Part shown: positions 24,785 through 33,249 of the stretch, piece after piece | Numbering within the stretch: position 1 is the first letter of the stretch | Layout: each line of letters begins with the position of its first letter | Notes under the pieces: model-generated | What the model saw: the letters and a program-made list of their open reading frames with translations, nothing else | Database searches by the model: none | Told to the model about the DNA's origin: nothing | Made by a program: the position numbers and the translations under genes | From: Vulcanimicrobiota bacterium | GTDB lineage: Bacteria > Vulcanimicrobiota > Xenobia > Xenobiales > JADMJV01 | Direction of reading: 5' to 3' | NCBI GenBank assembly: GCA_017307785.1 | Contig: JAFKGI010000002.1 | Coordinates: forward strand, 1 to 64,000 | Length of the DNA: 64,000 nt

Positions 24785-25225
24785 ATGTTCATGAAGAAAA
24801 AGAAGTCTGGCTTTACGCTAATCGAGCTTATGATCGTTATCGCGATTATCGCGATTCTCGCTGCTATTCTTGTTCCTAACTTCCTTAAAGCTCGTGCGCA
24901 AGGTCAGCTGACCGCATGTAAATCGAACTGCAAAAACATCGCAACCGCGCTGGAAATGTACTCTTCGGACAACGGTGGCCGCTACCCGATCACCGCCAAC
25001 TTCCAGGCACAATTGACCGGCGGCAACTACCTGAAGTTGATCCCCACCTGCCCTGCTGCAGGCGGACCGACCTACATCGCCGGCTTCACCTCGACCCAGA
25101 CCCCGGACTCGTTCAGCTTCTACTGTAACGGTAACAACCACGCCAAGGCCTACACCGGTTTCACCACCGCCTCGGCTGGCTTCCCCCAGTACAGCGCCGA
25201 ATCCGGCCTGCTCGATCACCCGTAA
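24785..25225 (+). CDS. Type IV pilin-like protein, copy 2 (probable major pilin)
   Basis: 146 residues from ATG 24785, behind a strong RBS (GGAGGTGA, 24771-24778, 6-base spacing). Leader MFMKKKKSG precedes FTLIELMIVIAIIAILAAI; Glu5 is present. The globular part equals copy 1 but for SR to AQ near residue 76, S to T and Y to F near the C-terminus. Codons 10-52 are rich in T-ending forms (GCT, CTT, GTT, CGT, GGT, CCT), unlike neighbouring genes, as expected for a very highly expressed gene. It has its own promoter region and two downstream terminators. I infer this is the major pilin and copy 1 a paralogue or variant. Confidence 0.94.
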   Translation: MFMKKKKSGFTLIELMIVIAIIAILAAILVPNFLKARAQGQLTACKSNCKNIATALEMYSSDNGGRYPITANFQAQLTGGNYLKLIPTCPAAGGPTYIAGFTSTQTPDSFSFYCNGNNHAKAYTGFTTASAGFPQYSAESGLLDHP

Positions 25226-25240
25226 ATCCGGATGGTCTAA

Positions 25241-25274
25241 AAAGAGAGGACCTTCGGGTCCTCTCTTTTTTTTT
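25241..25274 (+). terminator. Very strong terminator after pilin 2
   Basis: Twelve-base-pair stem AAAGAGAGGACC (25241-25252), TTCG tetraloop, GGTCCTCTCTTT (25257-25268), continuing into a T run to 25274. Confidence 0.95.
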
Positions 25275-25318
25275 GGGGGGGCCTTTCAATCAGGCCAAAA
25301 TTAGGCGACATCCGCATC

Positions 25319-25345
25319 GAGGACCCGAGGGTCCTCTCTCTTTTT
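25319..25345 (+). terminator. Second, tandem terminator
   Basis: GAGGACC (25319-25325), loop CGAG, GGTCCTC (25330-25336), then TCTCTTTTT. The arms repeat the core of the first terminator 70 bases upstream, suggesting local duplication. Confidence 0.8.
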
Positions 25346-25420
25346 GTCGAAGCGAGAGCAGTCAGTGAATCAGCAAGCTTGCCTTAGCCAAAAATCCATC
25401 ATCAACTCCTGTGAACCAGC

Positions 25421-27556
25421 GTGAATCCTAAGAAAGGGCTCGTTGGCAAAGAGGTGAAGCCTGGCGCGCCGGGCGGCGCGAAGCATGGCATGGGCAAAGC
25501 CGACCTGGGCGCCAAGCAACCCTTGGGCAACAAGGGGGCGCTCTCCAAGGAGCCTCCTACCAAGGGGGCTGCCAGTCGTAACCTGCTCAGTCTGGAGGAT
25601 GTGGCTGACCGTCTGCGCGTCGACGCTCGACATGTGGAAATTTGGATCAAAGATGGCATCCTCAAGGGATCCATTCAGGGGATTCAACTCTACGAACTGG
25701 AAAAGTTTCGGGCCAAGCATCATCGAGACATACAACAGGCGCAACACGCGCCCCCCCCAGCCTCAAACAAGAGTTCCAAGGCTCAGAAAAGCCCGGTCAA
25801 AAAGCCTGCTTCGACCAAAGAACCCGCCGTTGCGAAGGCCAAGACTCCGGGACCGAATCCGTTTTCCCTGGTGGCGGCCGCGATCAAGAGCGTGGTTTCG
25901 GCGACTCTCGGCCTGAATCGCCCTCCCAAGCCAGCCAAGGTCACCCCCTACGTAAGGCCGGCGGAAATCGAGGACGACGATCCGTTCCCGAACCCGTCCA
26001 GCAGCCAGCCCACCATGATTCATCGACCTCCCCAGGCGGAGGCAGAGCCCGTGTTCTCGGCTTCGACCATGGCCACTGCCAACATTCCCGCCGGAGCATT
26101 CCAGGCGGCGGTAGCAACCGGGGAGTTGACCCCGCCGCCACCCCCCAGCTCCGAAGTCTGGCCGAGCCTCGAAGCCGGTCTCCCCGACGCCAGCAAGACC
26201 CCATCCTGGCTTACCACGAGCGTGGAACAACCGGCTTCTCAGCACGAGACCCTCATTATGCGGGCCGATCAGATTATGGCCCAAATGAAGGCGGCCCCAC
26301 CTCCACAACCACCCGCGCCCTCCGCAGTTGCGGGCAACTCGAACCTGGCTCGGGAACTTCAAGAAGAAAAACAGCGTAACCAGCAGTTGCTGGTCCAACT
26401 TCAGGACCAGAGACGAGCGGAGCTGGAAATTCAGGACGAATTTGAAACTCTGAAGCAGCGGCTCGACCTGAGCCTGACCAGCGAGCGAGAAGTACGTTCT
26501 CAGCTCAAGCGCTCCCGTCAGGAACTGCAAACCGCCCTGGAGGAGCTCGAGCAAAGACCACCGGCCGGGGGCGCCGACCCCGAGGTGCAGCGGCACCTCC
26601 AAGAGCGAGAAACCCAGTGGGCCGGCGAAAAGGCTCTGCTCGAACAACAAAAAGCTCAGTTGGATCAGCGTCGCACGCTGCTGGAACAGCAAATCGAGCG
26701 ACTCCGAACTCAGGCCGAGGAGATCCGTCAGCACGGCCTGCAATGGCATCAGTTGGCCACCCAACAGGACCAGCAGTTGCGCAGCTTGCGCCAGCAACAT
26801 CAAGAACTGGAGCAAGAAGCCGGCAAGGCGCTGGGAGAAATGGAAAAGCGACTTCGGGAAGCCGAGGCCAACAAAGCTCGCGCCGAGTCGGCTGCAGATC
26901 AAAGCCAGACACGCCTGTCTCAGCTGGAAGAAATGACCAGCAACACGGACTCGGGCGGGCTTCAGCAGGAACTAAAAAACCGCGAACGGACCATTGTCCA
27001 ATTGCAGCAAGCCCACGAGCAACTGCAGGGCCGACTGGTGACCGTCGAGGGCCAACAAAAAACACAAGTTCAGCGTTGGGAGCAAGAACTTCAGGCTTCC
27101 GCCAGTTGGGTCCAGAAACTTACCGAGGCAGTAGCGGTCCGAGACCGCCGTATTCAAGAACTCGAGGCCCAGGTCGCGCAGAGCGCCACGCGCCAGAACA
27201 GCGTCGGAGAAGAAGAGCTGAAGTCTCAGGTCATGTCGCTCAGAGTAGAGTTGACCTCCTTGCGCCGCAACTATGAGATCGTCAGTCTCCAGGCGAAAAA
27301 CCTGGAAAATCAGCTCCTGGAAAGCCGCCGCGCCCAGCCAACCGCTCCCACGCCTCTAGCCGCGCCCGTCCTTAGCCTGGAGATACCCGGTACTGGCCTG
27401 GCCGCGCCACCCGGCGGCAGCGGCGAGGAAGAGGGCGGGTTTCGCCGTCGCCTGAAACAGAGACTGGGAACACTGGGGCCTTCTTTTGAAGAGGATTCTA
27501 AGAAACGAGGCCTGGAACCGCCGCCTTTCCTGGAACTGGATATTCCCGACAGTTAG
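25421..27556 (+). CDS. HTH/excisionase-like domain fused to a long coiled coil
   Basis: 711 residues from GTG 25421. Residues 1-50 are Gly/Lys-rich and flexible. Residues 55-100 (LLSLEDVADRLRVDARHVEIWIKDGILKGSIQGIQLYELEKFRAKH, seen as consecutive short motifs) match the helix-turn-helix of the MerR/excisionase (HTH_17) type. A Pro/Ala-rich linker (105-300) leads to about 340 residues of Gln/Glu/Arg-rich coiled coil (ELQEEKQRNQQLLVQLQDQ to LKSQVMSLRVELTSLRRN), ending with a short conserved-looking tail PPFLELDIPDS. The design, DNA-binding head plus filament-forming rod, could suit chromosome or pole organisation. It precedes the 1455-residue repeat protein by 113 bases. Function unknown. Confidence 0.8.
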   Translation: MNPKKGLVGKEVKPGAPGGAKHGMGKADLGAKQPLGNKGALSKEPPTKGAASRNLLSLEDVADRLRVDARHVEIWIKDGILKGSIQGIQLYELEKFRAKHHRDIQQAQHAPPPASNKSSKAQKSPVKKPASTKEPAVAKAKTPGPNPFSLVAAAIKSVVSATLGLNRPPKPAKVTPYVRPAEIEDDDPFPNPSSSQPTMIHRPPQAEAEPVFSASTMATANIPAGAFQAAVATGELTPPPPPSSEVWPSLEAGLPDASKTPSWLTTSVEQPASQHETLIMRADQIMAQMKAAPPPQPPAPSAVAGNSNLARELQEEKQRNQQLLVQLQDQRRAELEIQDEFETLKQRLDLSLTSEREVRSQLKRSRQELQTALEELEQRPPAGGADPEVQRHLQERETQWAGEKALLEQQKAQLDQRRTLLEQQIERLRTQAEEIRQHGLQWHQLATQQDQQLRSLRQQHQELEQEAGKALGEMEKRLREAEANKARAESAADQSQTRLSQLEEMTSNTDSGGLQQELKNRERTIVQLQQAHEQLQGRLVTVEGQQKTQVQRWEQELQASASWVQKLTEAVAVRDRRIQELEAQVAQSATRQNSVGEEELKSQVMSLRVELTSLRRNYEIVSLQAKNLENQLLESRRAQPTAPTPLAAPVLSLEIPGTGLAAPPGGSGEEEGGFRRRLKQRLGTLGPSFEEDSKKRGLEPPPFLELDIPDS

Positions 27557-27669
27557 CCCCAGGAATGGGATATCGCAATCCGAACCGAACAGCCAGTTCG
27601 ACCCAGCCGGGTCGCGCGATTCTCTAAGGAACTTTCCTGGAAGCAAGGAGTGAGCCAAAAAACGATCTG

Positions 27670-30600
27670 ATGTCCGATTCGATCTCCGGTGTAATCATCC
27701 CACTGATCATTCCTGTGGACGCTCCTCCGTCGTTAGCATCCGGCGTTCAGGCGCTGGCCGCGTCTTTAGAGTCGACGGAATTCAGTAGCGCTTGCCTCCA
27801 GTTACAACAATCATTCTGCTATCTCACCTGGCATTTTGCGGACTTCAGTGCACGCCACCTTCAGCATCTGGGCCTGGAGTTCACCGCCTGCAGCGCCTTC
27901 GGACACTCACGGCTCGACCAGCATCTCGAGGCACTCCAGGACAACCTCGAGCGTCTGGCCGAAGCCGCCGAGAAACATCCCGAAGTAGGCGATGTCTTTC
28001 GCGTGTTCTATGTCGGGGGCTTGCGTGCCCGTAGTAGTTCTCCACGACGCCATACTCGTCTGCTGGGCCTGGGAGGACAGTCGATTCGCGGCTACCGCAG
28101 TGTGGCCGAATGGTGCCGTCTGGAACTGGGGGATGAGGAGTTTTCGGGAGAACTTCGCTGTCAGCGCGAGTTACGACGCTACCTGCCCATCCTGAGAGAA
28201 TGGCTGGATTCTTCTTCCGGCCATTTCCGCCAGATCAAGGGCTATGACTGGTTTGACCAGAGCAGCACCGATCCCGCTCCAGAAGCGGAAGCTCCGGTCC
28301 ATCCCACTCCAACCGCGTCCGCGTCCAGCGATGCCCTGGCCTCCCTGAAAACCCCGGTCACCGAAGCCCCAGCGGTCGTTACCCTGACCAGTTTCCCAAC
28401 GCCGACCTTATTTGCACGCCATCAGGCCCTGTTCGAAGAGCAGTCTGCAGCCCAAGACCCGGTCGCGTTCATAACCCTGGGAAGACTTGCCGGCCTGGCG
28501 GTCCAATATATCTTTGCCATTGCCGGTGCGGCCCTGCGCTCGATTGGCCAGTTGGACCCGGCCCTGGAAAAACGTTTGGAGACGGGCCTGACTCTGCGCC
28601 AGAAGCAGACGAGTCTGACCTTCCTCTTCAAGGGCCTGGCTCAGCATCAGAATGAAAATCCGATGCTGGAGCAGGTCACTCGAGCTGTGCAGGCTCCCAC
28701 CGGCGGCAAGCTTGCGGACTTCTTAACCAGCACCTGGGGCGGCGGCCACACATTTGCCGAGTTCTGCCTGGAGACAGCCAAGCCGGAGCCCCCGCCGCTG
28801 TGGCAAGAGCGATTCCTTCCTGGCATTCGGGCCTGGCTGCAGCAAACCGCCTCCTGGTTCGCCCACGCCGAGCACTACTTTCAGCCCCCCAATGAGCAAG
28901 GTTTCATCAGTTTCACGCTTCAACTGGGCGATGAGCATCTTGAAATCGACCGCAAAGCTCTACAGTTGGACACGGCCGCTCTGCGCATCAGCGCCTCAGA
29001 ACTCAAGCAACTTCTGATTGCTCGCAGCGAAACGAGCGGTGAAGACCTGCCCGCCGTAGCCGAGCCGCCCAAAGTCGTTCCCGAGAAGGTGGAAGCCGCC
29101 AAAGCCGAGGCAACCAAGGCCGAGCCGGCAAAGGCGGAGCGCGCCAAAGCCGAGGCTATCAAGGCCGAGCCGGCAAAGACGGAGCCCGCCAAAGCCGAGG
29201 CCATCAAGGCCGAGCCAGCCAAGAAGGAACCTGCCAAAGCCGAAGCCACCAAAGCTGAGCCAGCCAAGGCGGAGCCCGCCAAAGCCGAGGCCATCAAGGC
29301 CGAGCCAGCCAAGAAGGAACCTGCCAAAGCCGAAGCCACCAAAGCTGAGCCAGCCAAGGCGGAGCCCGCCAAAGCCGAAGCCACCAAAGCTGAGCCATCC
29401 AAGACGGAACCCGCCAAAGCTGAGGTCACCAAAGCCGAGCCAGCCAAGGCAGAACCCGCCAAAGTCGAAGCCCCTGAAGCCGAGCCGGCCAAGACGGAAC
29501 CCACCAAAGCCGAGCCGGCAAAGATAGAGCCCGTAAAAGCCGAAGCTCCTGAAGCCGAGCCGGCAAAGGCGAAGCCAGCCAAAGCCAAAACCCCTGAAGC
29601 CGAGCCGGTGAAGACGGAGCCTGTCAAAGCGGAAGCCGCCAAAACCGAGCCTTTAGAGGCAAAGTCCGCCCAAGCCGAGACCACCGAAGCAGAGCCCGTG
29701 AAAGCGGAGCCGGCCAAGGCCGAGCCTGTCGAATCGGAGCCTACCGATGCAAAAACCGCCAAAGCGGATCCCGCGAAGGTAGAAGCTGTTCAGGCCGAGG
29801 TCGCGGAAGCGGAAGCAGCCGAAGCCAGGCCGGAAACAGTCAAGACGGAGGAACCGGCCCAGCCGGAAGCTCCCAAGGCCGAGTTAGAAGCCGTCGATGC
29901 CGAGATCCCCTCTGTAGCGGCCCCACTCGCTGAACCTGTCGAAACCACGGAAGCCCTCGCGGCTGCCGCGGAGTCCCCACAGAGCGCCGGCGCCCAAGAG
30001 TGGAGCGGCCCCGCTCTGGCTCTGGAACTTTGGGACCAGGCTGTCGAGACAAGCGACTCCGAACCACTGCTTCGCCTGGTGGCGTTCCTGATTCAGTACA
30101 CCAGCGGTGTTACCGCGGAATGGCGGGAACTCGAGGAGAAAAGCGCCCCGGCCAACATCTCCTCCGCCCTCGACCAGGTCCTGGAGCGACTGCAGACCTC
30201 CGACGACTCCCCGGTTTTGACGCCTTTGGGAGCTTCCGACCAACCAGACAGCCTGCATCACTGGCTCCAGCAGCCCGAATTGCGAAACTGGCTGACCTCC
30301 GAGCGTGATTTTCATGCCCAGACCCTGAAACGCACCGGCGACTGGCTGGCCTCCTTGCAGCCTTTCTTCCAGGACTCCGAGCAACTCTTCGAAGACCCGG
30401 CCGAATGCGGAACCCTGGAGGGCGTGGTCGTTTTCCAGGACCGCTTTTTGGAATTCGTCGACCACCCAATCTACGTAGGCCCGACCAACGGCAAATTCTG
30501 GGAAGCCGCCGCCGCTGAAACACCCGAGAGCAAACCGACGCCTGTCGAAGCTCCTTTGCCCGAAGCGGAACCGGCTGTGGTGGAAGAACCGATGCCCGTC

Positions 30601-32037
30601 GTCGAAGCCACCGCCGTCGCGCCAACAGAAACCACTGGACTCCTCGACACATCCGCACTTCCCGACTGCGTCACCGAATACTACGAGAGTCTCTGGTCCA
30701 CCCAACCCATTGGCCTGGAAGGCCTGGCCGCCGTGCTGGAGTTTTCGATTCAGTATTACGCCGGTCTCTGGGCCAGCGTAGCCATCAACGCGGGCGCGAC
30801 CGAAGCCTCTCATCTTAGCGCCTGGCGCGGAGACTCCAATCTCTTGCAACGGGTCGAAATGATTCAGCAGGTCCTGAAAGAAACGCAGGAGAGCGACCAC
30901 ACCACCCTGGTCAGTCTGCGATCAATCTTCGAAGGTCCCGGCTTCGGAGAACTGTGGAGCCGAGAGTCCTCTGAACTGGTCAGCCTGGCCTATGCCCTGC
31001 GCACCGACCACGAAGAAGAGCGTGGCCGAGCCGAAACCATCGCCGCAGCCTGGATCGAAGCAGCCCGGCCTCTGCTGGCCACGCTCGAGAATCTGGCCGA
31101 GCCGATCGACGCTAAGGGTCACCTGGAAGTGGTCGTCCAGCAAGACGATAACTTTTTCGAACTGGTAGAGCCCGAATACGCCGTTCACCTCGTGCCCCCG
31201 GGCTACAAAAACTGGCAGGACCTGATTTGCTATCGCAATCTGGCTGCCCGCTATGGTAGCCAGGAACTGTTTGGCACTTCCGACGGCAGCCAGGAACTGT
31301 CCGGCAGCGCGGTGACCGACGACGGAGAAGACTTTTTCAGCGCGCCCAGCCTGTCCCTCCAAGACAAAATGATGGAAGCGCTTTTCAAAGAGCCCGATCC
31401 GACCCCACCGCCGGTCAAGCTCGATCCTCCCAAAGCCAAACCTCAACTGGTTCAGCAAGAAGAAGAAACGGTTGCCCCCACGCCCCGTAGCGAACTGCAG
31501 TTGAACGCGGTACTTGAGCAGCTTTTACAAAAACCCGCCGAAGAGGAAGCCCCACCCGCGCCTCCCCCCGCCGCCGAAGAAACTCCAACTGCCGCTCCCG
31601 TTGCAGCCAAGCCGGAAGCCTCCAAAGGACCGGCTCGACTGGACGCTCCTCAGAGCACGGAAAAAGTTCCGGAATTTATCGTAGTCGACCCCCCCAAGCT
31701 CCAATACACCATCCACTACGATGGGAAAGAAGGGCAGATTCACGCGGGCCGCATCGAACTCAAAAACGTCGGAGGCAGCCTGCTGAAGGGGACGGTCAAG
31801 TCCAACCATCCCTGTTTGCGAGTGAACCCGAGCGTTTTCCGCACCAACGAGGCCGAGATTAACTACTGGATCGACGACAGCGACCGCCCCTCCAACATGC
31901 AGAAGATCGGTCTTTCTTTCCACTTCTCTGGCCAAAAAGTGGAAGTTCCAATGGAGAAGATGCTGCCCGACAAGAAGTTCAAGCAGTTGGCCAGCAAAAT
32001 GCTCGGCTTCGTGAAGAATCTGCGTCAAAAGGGCTAA
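27670..32037 (+). CDS. 1455-residue protein with four helical repeats and Lys-Ala-Glu-Pro linker
   Basis: No signal peptide or membrane helix. I see four copies of a roughly 160-200-residue helical unit: residues about 15-200, 247-450, 778-936 and 996-1181. Copies 2-4 end alike in a two-strand motif (FTLQLGDEHLEIDRKAL; VVVFQDRFLEFVDHP; VVVQQDDNFFELVEPE), and each holds a Tyr/Gln helix such as LAGLAVQYIFAIAG, LVAFLIQYTSGVTAEW or AAVLEFSIQYYAGLWAS. Between copies 2 and 3 lies about 300 residues of AKAEP repeats. The C-terminus (about 1340-1450: YTIHYDGKEGQIHAGRIELKNVGGSLLKG) looks like an Ig-like beta sandwich. I recognise none of the helical units. Probably a cytoplasmic scaffold. Confidence 0.85.
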   Translation: MSDSISGVIIPLIIPVDAPPSLASGVQALAASLESTEFSSACLQLQQSFCYLTWHFADFSARHLQHLGLEFTACSAFGHSRLDQHLEALQDNLERLAEAAEKHPEVGDVFRVFYVGGLRARSSSPRRHTRLLGLGGQSIRGYRSVAEWCRLELGDEEFSGELRCQRELRRYLPILREWLDSSSGHFRQIKGYDWFDQSSTDPAPEAEAPVHPTPTASASSDALASLKTPVTEAPAVVTLTSFPTPTLFARHQALFEEQSAAQDPVAFITLGRLAGLAVQYIFAIAGAALRSIGQLDPALEKRLETGLTLRQKQTSLTFLFKGLAQHQNENPMLEQVTRAVQAPTGGKLADFLTSTWGGGHTFAEFCLETAKPEPPPLWQERFLPGIRAWLQQTASWFAHAEHYFQPPNEQGFISFTLQLGDEHLEIDRKALQLDTAALRISASELKQLLIARSETSGEDLPAVAEPPKVVPEKVEAAKAEATKAEPAKAERAKAEAIKAEPAKTEPAKAEAIKAEPAKKEPAKAEATKAEPAKAEPAKAEAIKAEPAKKEPAKAEATKAEPAKAEPAKAEATKAEPSKTEPAKAEVTKAEPAKAEPAKVEAPEAEPAKTEPTKAEPAKIEPVKAEAPEAEPAKAKPAKAKTPEAEPVKTEPVKAEAAKTEPLEAKSAQAETTEAEPVKAEPAKAEPVESEPTDAKTAKADPAKVEAVQAEVAEAEAAEARPETVKTEEPAQPEAPKAELEAVDAEIPSVAAPLAEPVETTEALAAAAESPQSAGAQEWSGPALALELWDQAVETSDSEPLLRLVAFLIQYTSGVTAEWRELEEKSAPANISSALDQVLERLQTSDDSPVLTPLGASDQPDSLHHWLQQPELRNWLTSERDFHAQTLKRTGDWLASLQPFFQDSEQLFEDPAECGTLEGVVVFQDRFLEFVDHPIYVGPTNGKFWEAAAAETPESKPTPVEAPLPEAEPAVVEEPMPVVEATAVAPTETTGLLDTSALPDCVTEYYESLWSTQPIGLEGLAAVLEFSIQYYAGLWASVAINAGATEASHLSAWRGDSNLLQRVEMIQQVLKETQESDHTTLVSLRSIFEGPGFGELWSRESSELVSLAYALRTDHEEERGRAETIAAAWIEAARPLLATLENLAEPIDAKGHLEVVVQQDDNFFELVEPEYAVHLVPPGYKNWQDLICYRNLAARYGSQELFGTSDGSQELSGSAVTDDGEDFFSAPSLSLQDKMMEALFKEPDPTPPPVKLDPPKAKPQLVQQEEETVAPTPRSELQLNAVLEQLLQKPAEEEAPPAPPPAAEETPTAAPVAAKPEASKGPARLDAPQSTEKVPEFIVVDPPKLQYTIHYDGKEGQIHAGRIELKNVGGSLLKGTVKSNHPCLRVNPSVFRTNEAEINYWIDDSDRPSNMQKIGLSFHFSGQKVEVPMEKMLPDKKFKQLASKMLGFVKNLRQKG
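29083..29865 (+). repeat. AKAEP/TKAEP tandem repeat tract
   Basis: About 260 codons of degenerate five-residue repeats (AKAEP, TKAEP, AKTEP, EAEP). Near-identical 15- and 60-base units recur, for example the block around 29215-29275 is repeated at 29305-29365. Charged and alanine-rich, it would form a helix-like or extended spacer; it is prone to unequal recombination, so copy number may vary. Confidence 0.9.
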
Positions 32038-32059
32038 AACGGGTAGACAGTCTCCCATG

Positions 32060-32088
32060 TTGCCTCCCCTTGACCTCGATGCTATAAT
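32060..32088 (+). promoter_or_regulatory. Sigma-70-type promoter of the rpsF operon
   Basis: TTGCCT (32060-32065), 17-base spacer, perfect TATAAT (32083-32088). Predicted start near 32095 gives a leader of about 127 bases before rpsF. Confidence 0.8.
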
Positions 32089-32101
32089 GCCGAAGATTTT
32101 T

Positions 32102-32145
32102 TGGTTCGCGCCTCCCACTCGCAGATAGAATCGGCGAACAAACCA
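32102..32145 (+). other. Hairpin in the rpsF leader
   Basis: TGGTTCGC (32102-32109) can pair with GCGAA plus CCA (32134-32145) around a small CAAA bulge. Leaders of rpsF often contain an S6:S18-binding autoregulatory structure; whether this is one cannot be told by eye. Confidence 0.35.
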
Positions 32146-32221
32146 GGCGAGTCTTGCGCGGCTCACCTGCCGACCAATCCTGACGAGTCATAGTCCACGG
32201 GAAGAAAGGTATCCATCTCCA

Positions 32222-32506
32222 GTGATCAAGTACGAAGCAACCTACATTGTCGACCCCAACCTGGCCGAAGACACCCACAACGGTCTCCTCGAGCGCATGT
32301 CCGGCACCATCACCGAACAGGGTGGCAATGTCATCGACGTGAAAAACATGGGCCGCCGCCGCCTGACTCATGAAGTCAAAGGCAAAATCGAAGGCATCTA
32401 CATCTGCATGCGCTTCGACAGCAGCCCCGAGGCCGAAGCCGAACTGAACCGCCAGCTGCGCCTGGCCGACGAAGTCCTGCGCGGCCTCATCATCCGCCTC
32501 AACTAA
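32222..32506 (+). CDS. rpsF: 30S ribosomal protein S6
   Basis: 94 residues, start GTG 32222. The sequence KYEATYIVDPNLAEDTHNGLLERM, the GRRRLTHEVKGKIEGIYICMRF core and the C-terminal LRLADEVLRGLIIRLN fit S6, a small-subunit protein that binds 16S rRNA together with S18. Typical bacterial length is 95-135; this form lacks the acidic tail. It is first in the conserved S6-SSB-(S18)-L9 locus, behind a clear promoter, and has a long structured leader. Confidence 0.97.
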   Translation: MIKYEATYIVDPNLAEDTHNGLLERMSGTITEQGGNVIDVKNMGRRRLTHEVKGKIEGIYICMRFDSSPEAEAELNRQLRLADEVLRGLIIRLN

Positions 32507-32524
32507 TCGAATAAACTCGTCCAC

Positions 32525-32570
32525 AACCACGTGTTCGCGGCCGTTTCGCATGGCTCGCGGACACGTTGTT
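32525..32570 (+). other. Strong hairpin between rpsF and ssb
   Basis: AACCACGTGT (32525-32534) pairs with ACACGTTGTT (32561-32570) with one mismatch, extended inward by CGCG/CGCG and GCC/GGC; TTTTC overlaps the end. It resembles an attenuator or partial terminator that could lower expression of ssb relative to rpsF. Confidence 0.55.
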
Positions 32571-32648
32571 TTCATAAGACACATAGGCCGGGCAAAGTCG
32601 TCCAGCCTGCCCTTCAGGGCTGAAAAAGGAAAGCGAGAACTTACACTC

Positions 32649-33140
32649 ATGGCTTCCATGAATATCGTAGTCCTGGTTGGTCGCGTCGTTGGCCCGCCGG
32701 AACTTCGCTACACTCCGGGCGGCAAAGGCGTCGCGCAATTCACTATCGCTGTGGACCGCACTCGCGGTGGCAAAAACGGTCAGGAAAAAGAAACCGACTT
32801 TATCCCCATCGTAGCCTGGGAGCGCCTGGCCGAGATCTGCAACGAGTACCTCACCAAGGGCAAGCTCGTATCGATTCAGGGCGCCCTGCGCACGCGCACC
32901 TATGAAACCCAGGACGGACAGAAGCGCAAGGCCTTTGAAGTCGTTGCCTCAGAAATGCAAATGCTGTCCACCGGCGAACCGCGTGGAGGCAGTTCGGAAG
33001 GCGGCGGCTACCGCTCTTCCGGCCAACCGCAACGAAACAGCGGTGGCGGCGGCGGAGGCAACTCCAATCCACCCTCGGGCTGGGGTTCAGACTCCGGCTT
33101 CGGCGCCGATGATCTGTCGGTAGACGAAATCCCGTTCTAA
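32649..33140 (+). CDS. ssb: Single-stranded DNA-binding protein
   Basis: 163 residues from ATG 32649 (ATG 32658 is equally possible). The OB fold occupies residues 1-110: MNIVVLVGRVVGPPELRYTPGGKGVAQFTIAVDR, DFIPIVAWERLAEICNEYLTKGKLVSIQGALRTRTYE. A Gly/Ser/Asn-rich linker follows, and the C-terminus DDLSVDEIPF is the acidic tip that recruits replication and repair proteins. It binds and protects single-stranded DNA and lies, as in many bacteria, between rpsF and the rpsR position. The RBS is weak and the gene is preceded by a hairpin. Confidence 0.97.
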   Translation: MASMNIVVLVGRVVGPPELRYTPGGKGVAQFTIAVDRTRGGKNGQEKETDFIPIVAWERLAEICNEYLTKGKLVSIQGALRTRTYETQDGQKRKAFEVVASEMQMLSTGEPRGGSSEGGGYRSSGQPQRNSGGGGGGNSNPPSGWGSDSGFGADDLSVDEIPF

Positions 33141-33148
33141 CCCGTTCA

Positions 33149-33191
33149 ACCCTGACCGACTTGCCGCGTCTTGCGGAGGTCGGTTGAGGGT
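33149..33191 (+). other. Hairpin between ssb and the S18-like gene
   Basis: ACCCTGACCGAC (33149-33160) pairs with GTCGGTTGAGGGT (33179-33191) with an inner CCGC/GCGG stem. No T tract follows, so a regulatory leader or processing site is likelier than a terminator. Confidence 0.5.
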
Positions 33192-33249
33192 GAGGGTCAA
33201 AGAAAGCACCCGGGTCGCGATAGGAATCTTCCATTCGACGGGGAAAACA

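Noticed and set aside
25226-25420. tRNA or small RNA gene after pilin 2
   Set aside because: The only structures are two rho-independent terminators; no cloverleaf or T-loop sequence.
29083-29865. CRISPR-like direct repeats
   Set aside because: Units are 15 bases, in frame and contiguous without unique spacers; they encode protein repeats.
32070-32088. TTGACC at 32070 as the -35 box of TATAAT 32083
   Set aside because: Spacer would be just 7 bases; TTGCCT at 32060 gives the proper 17 bases.
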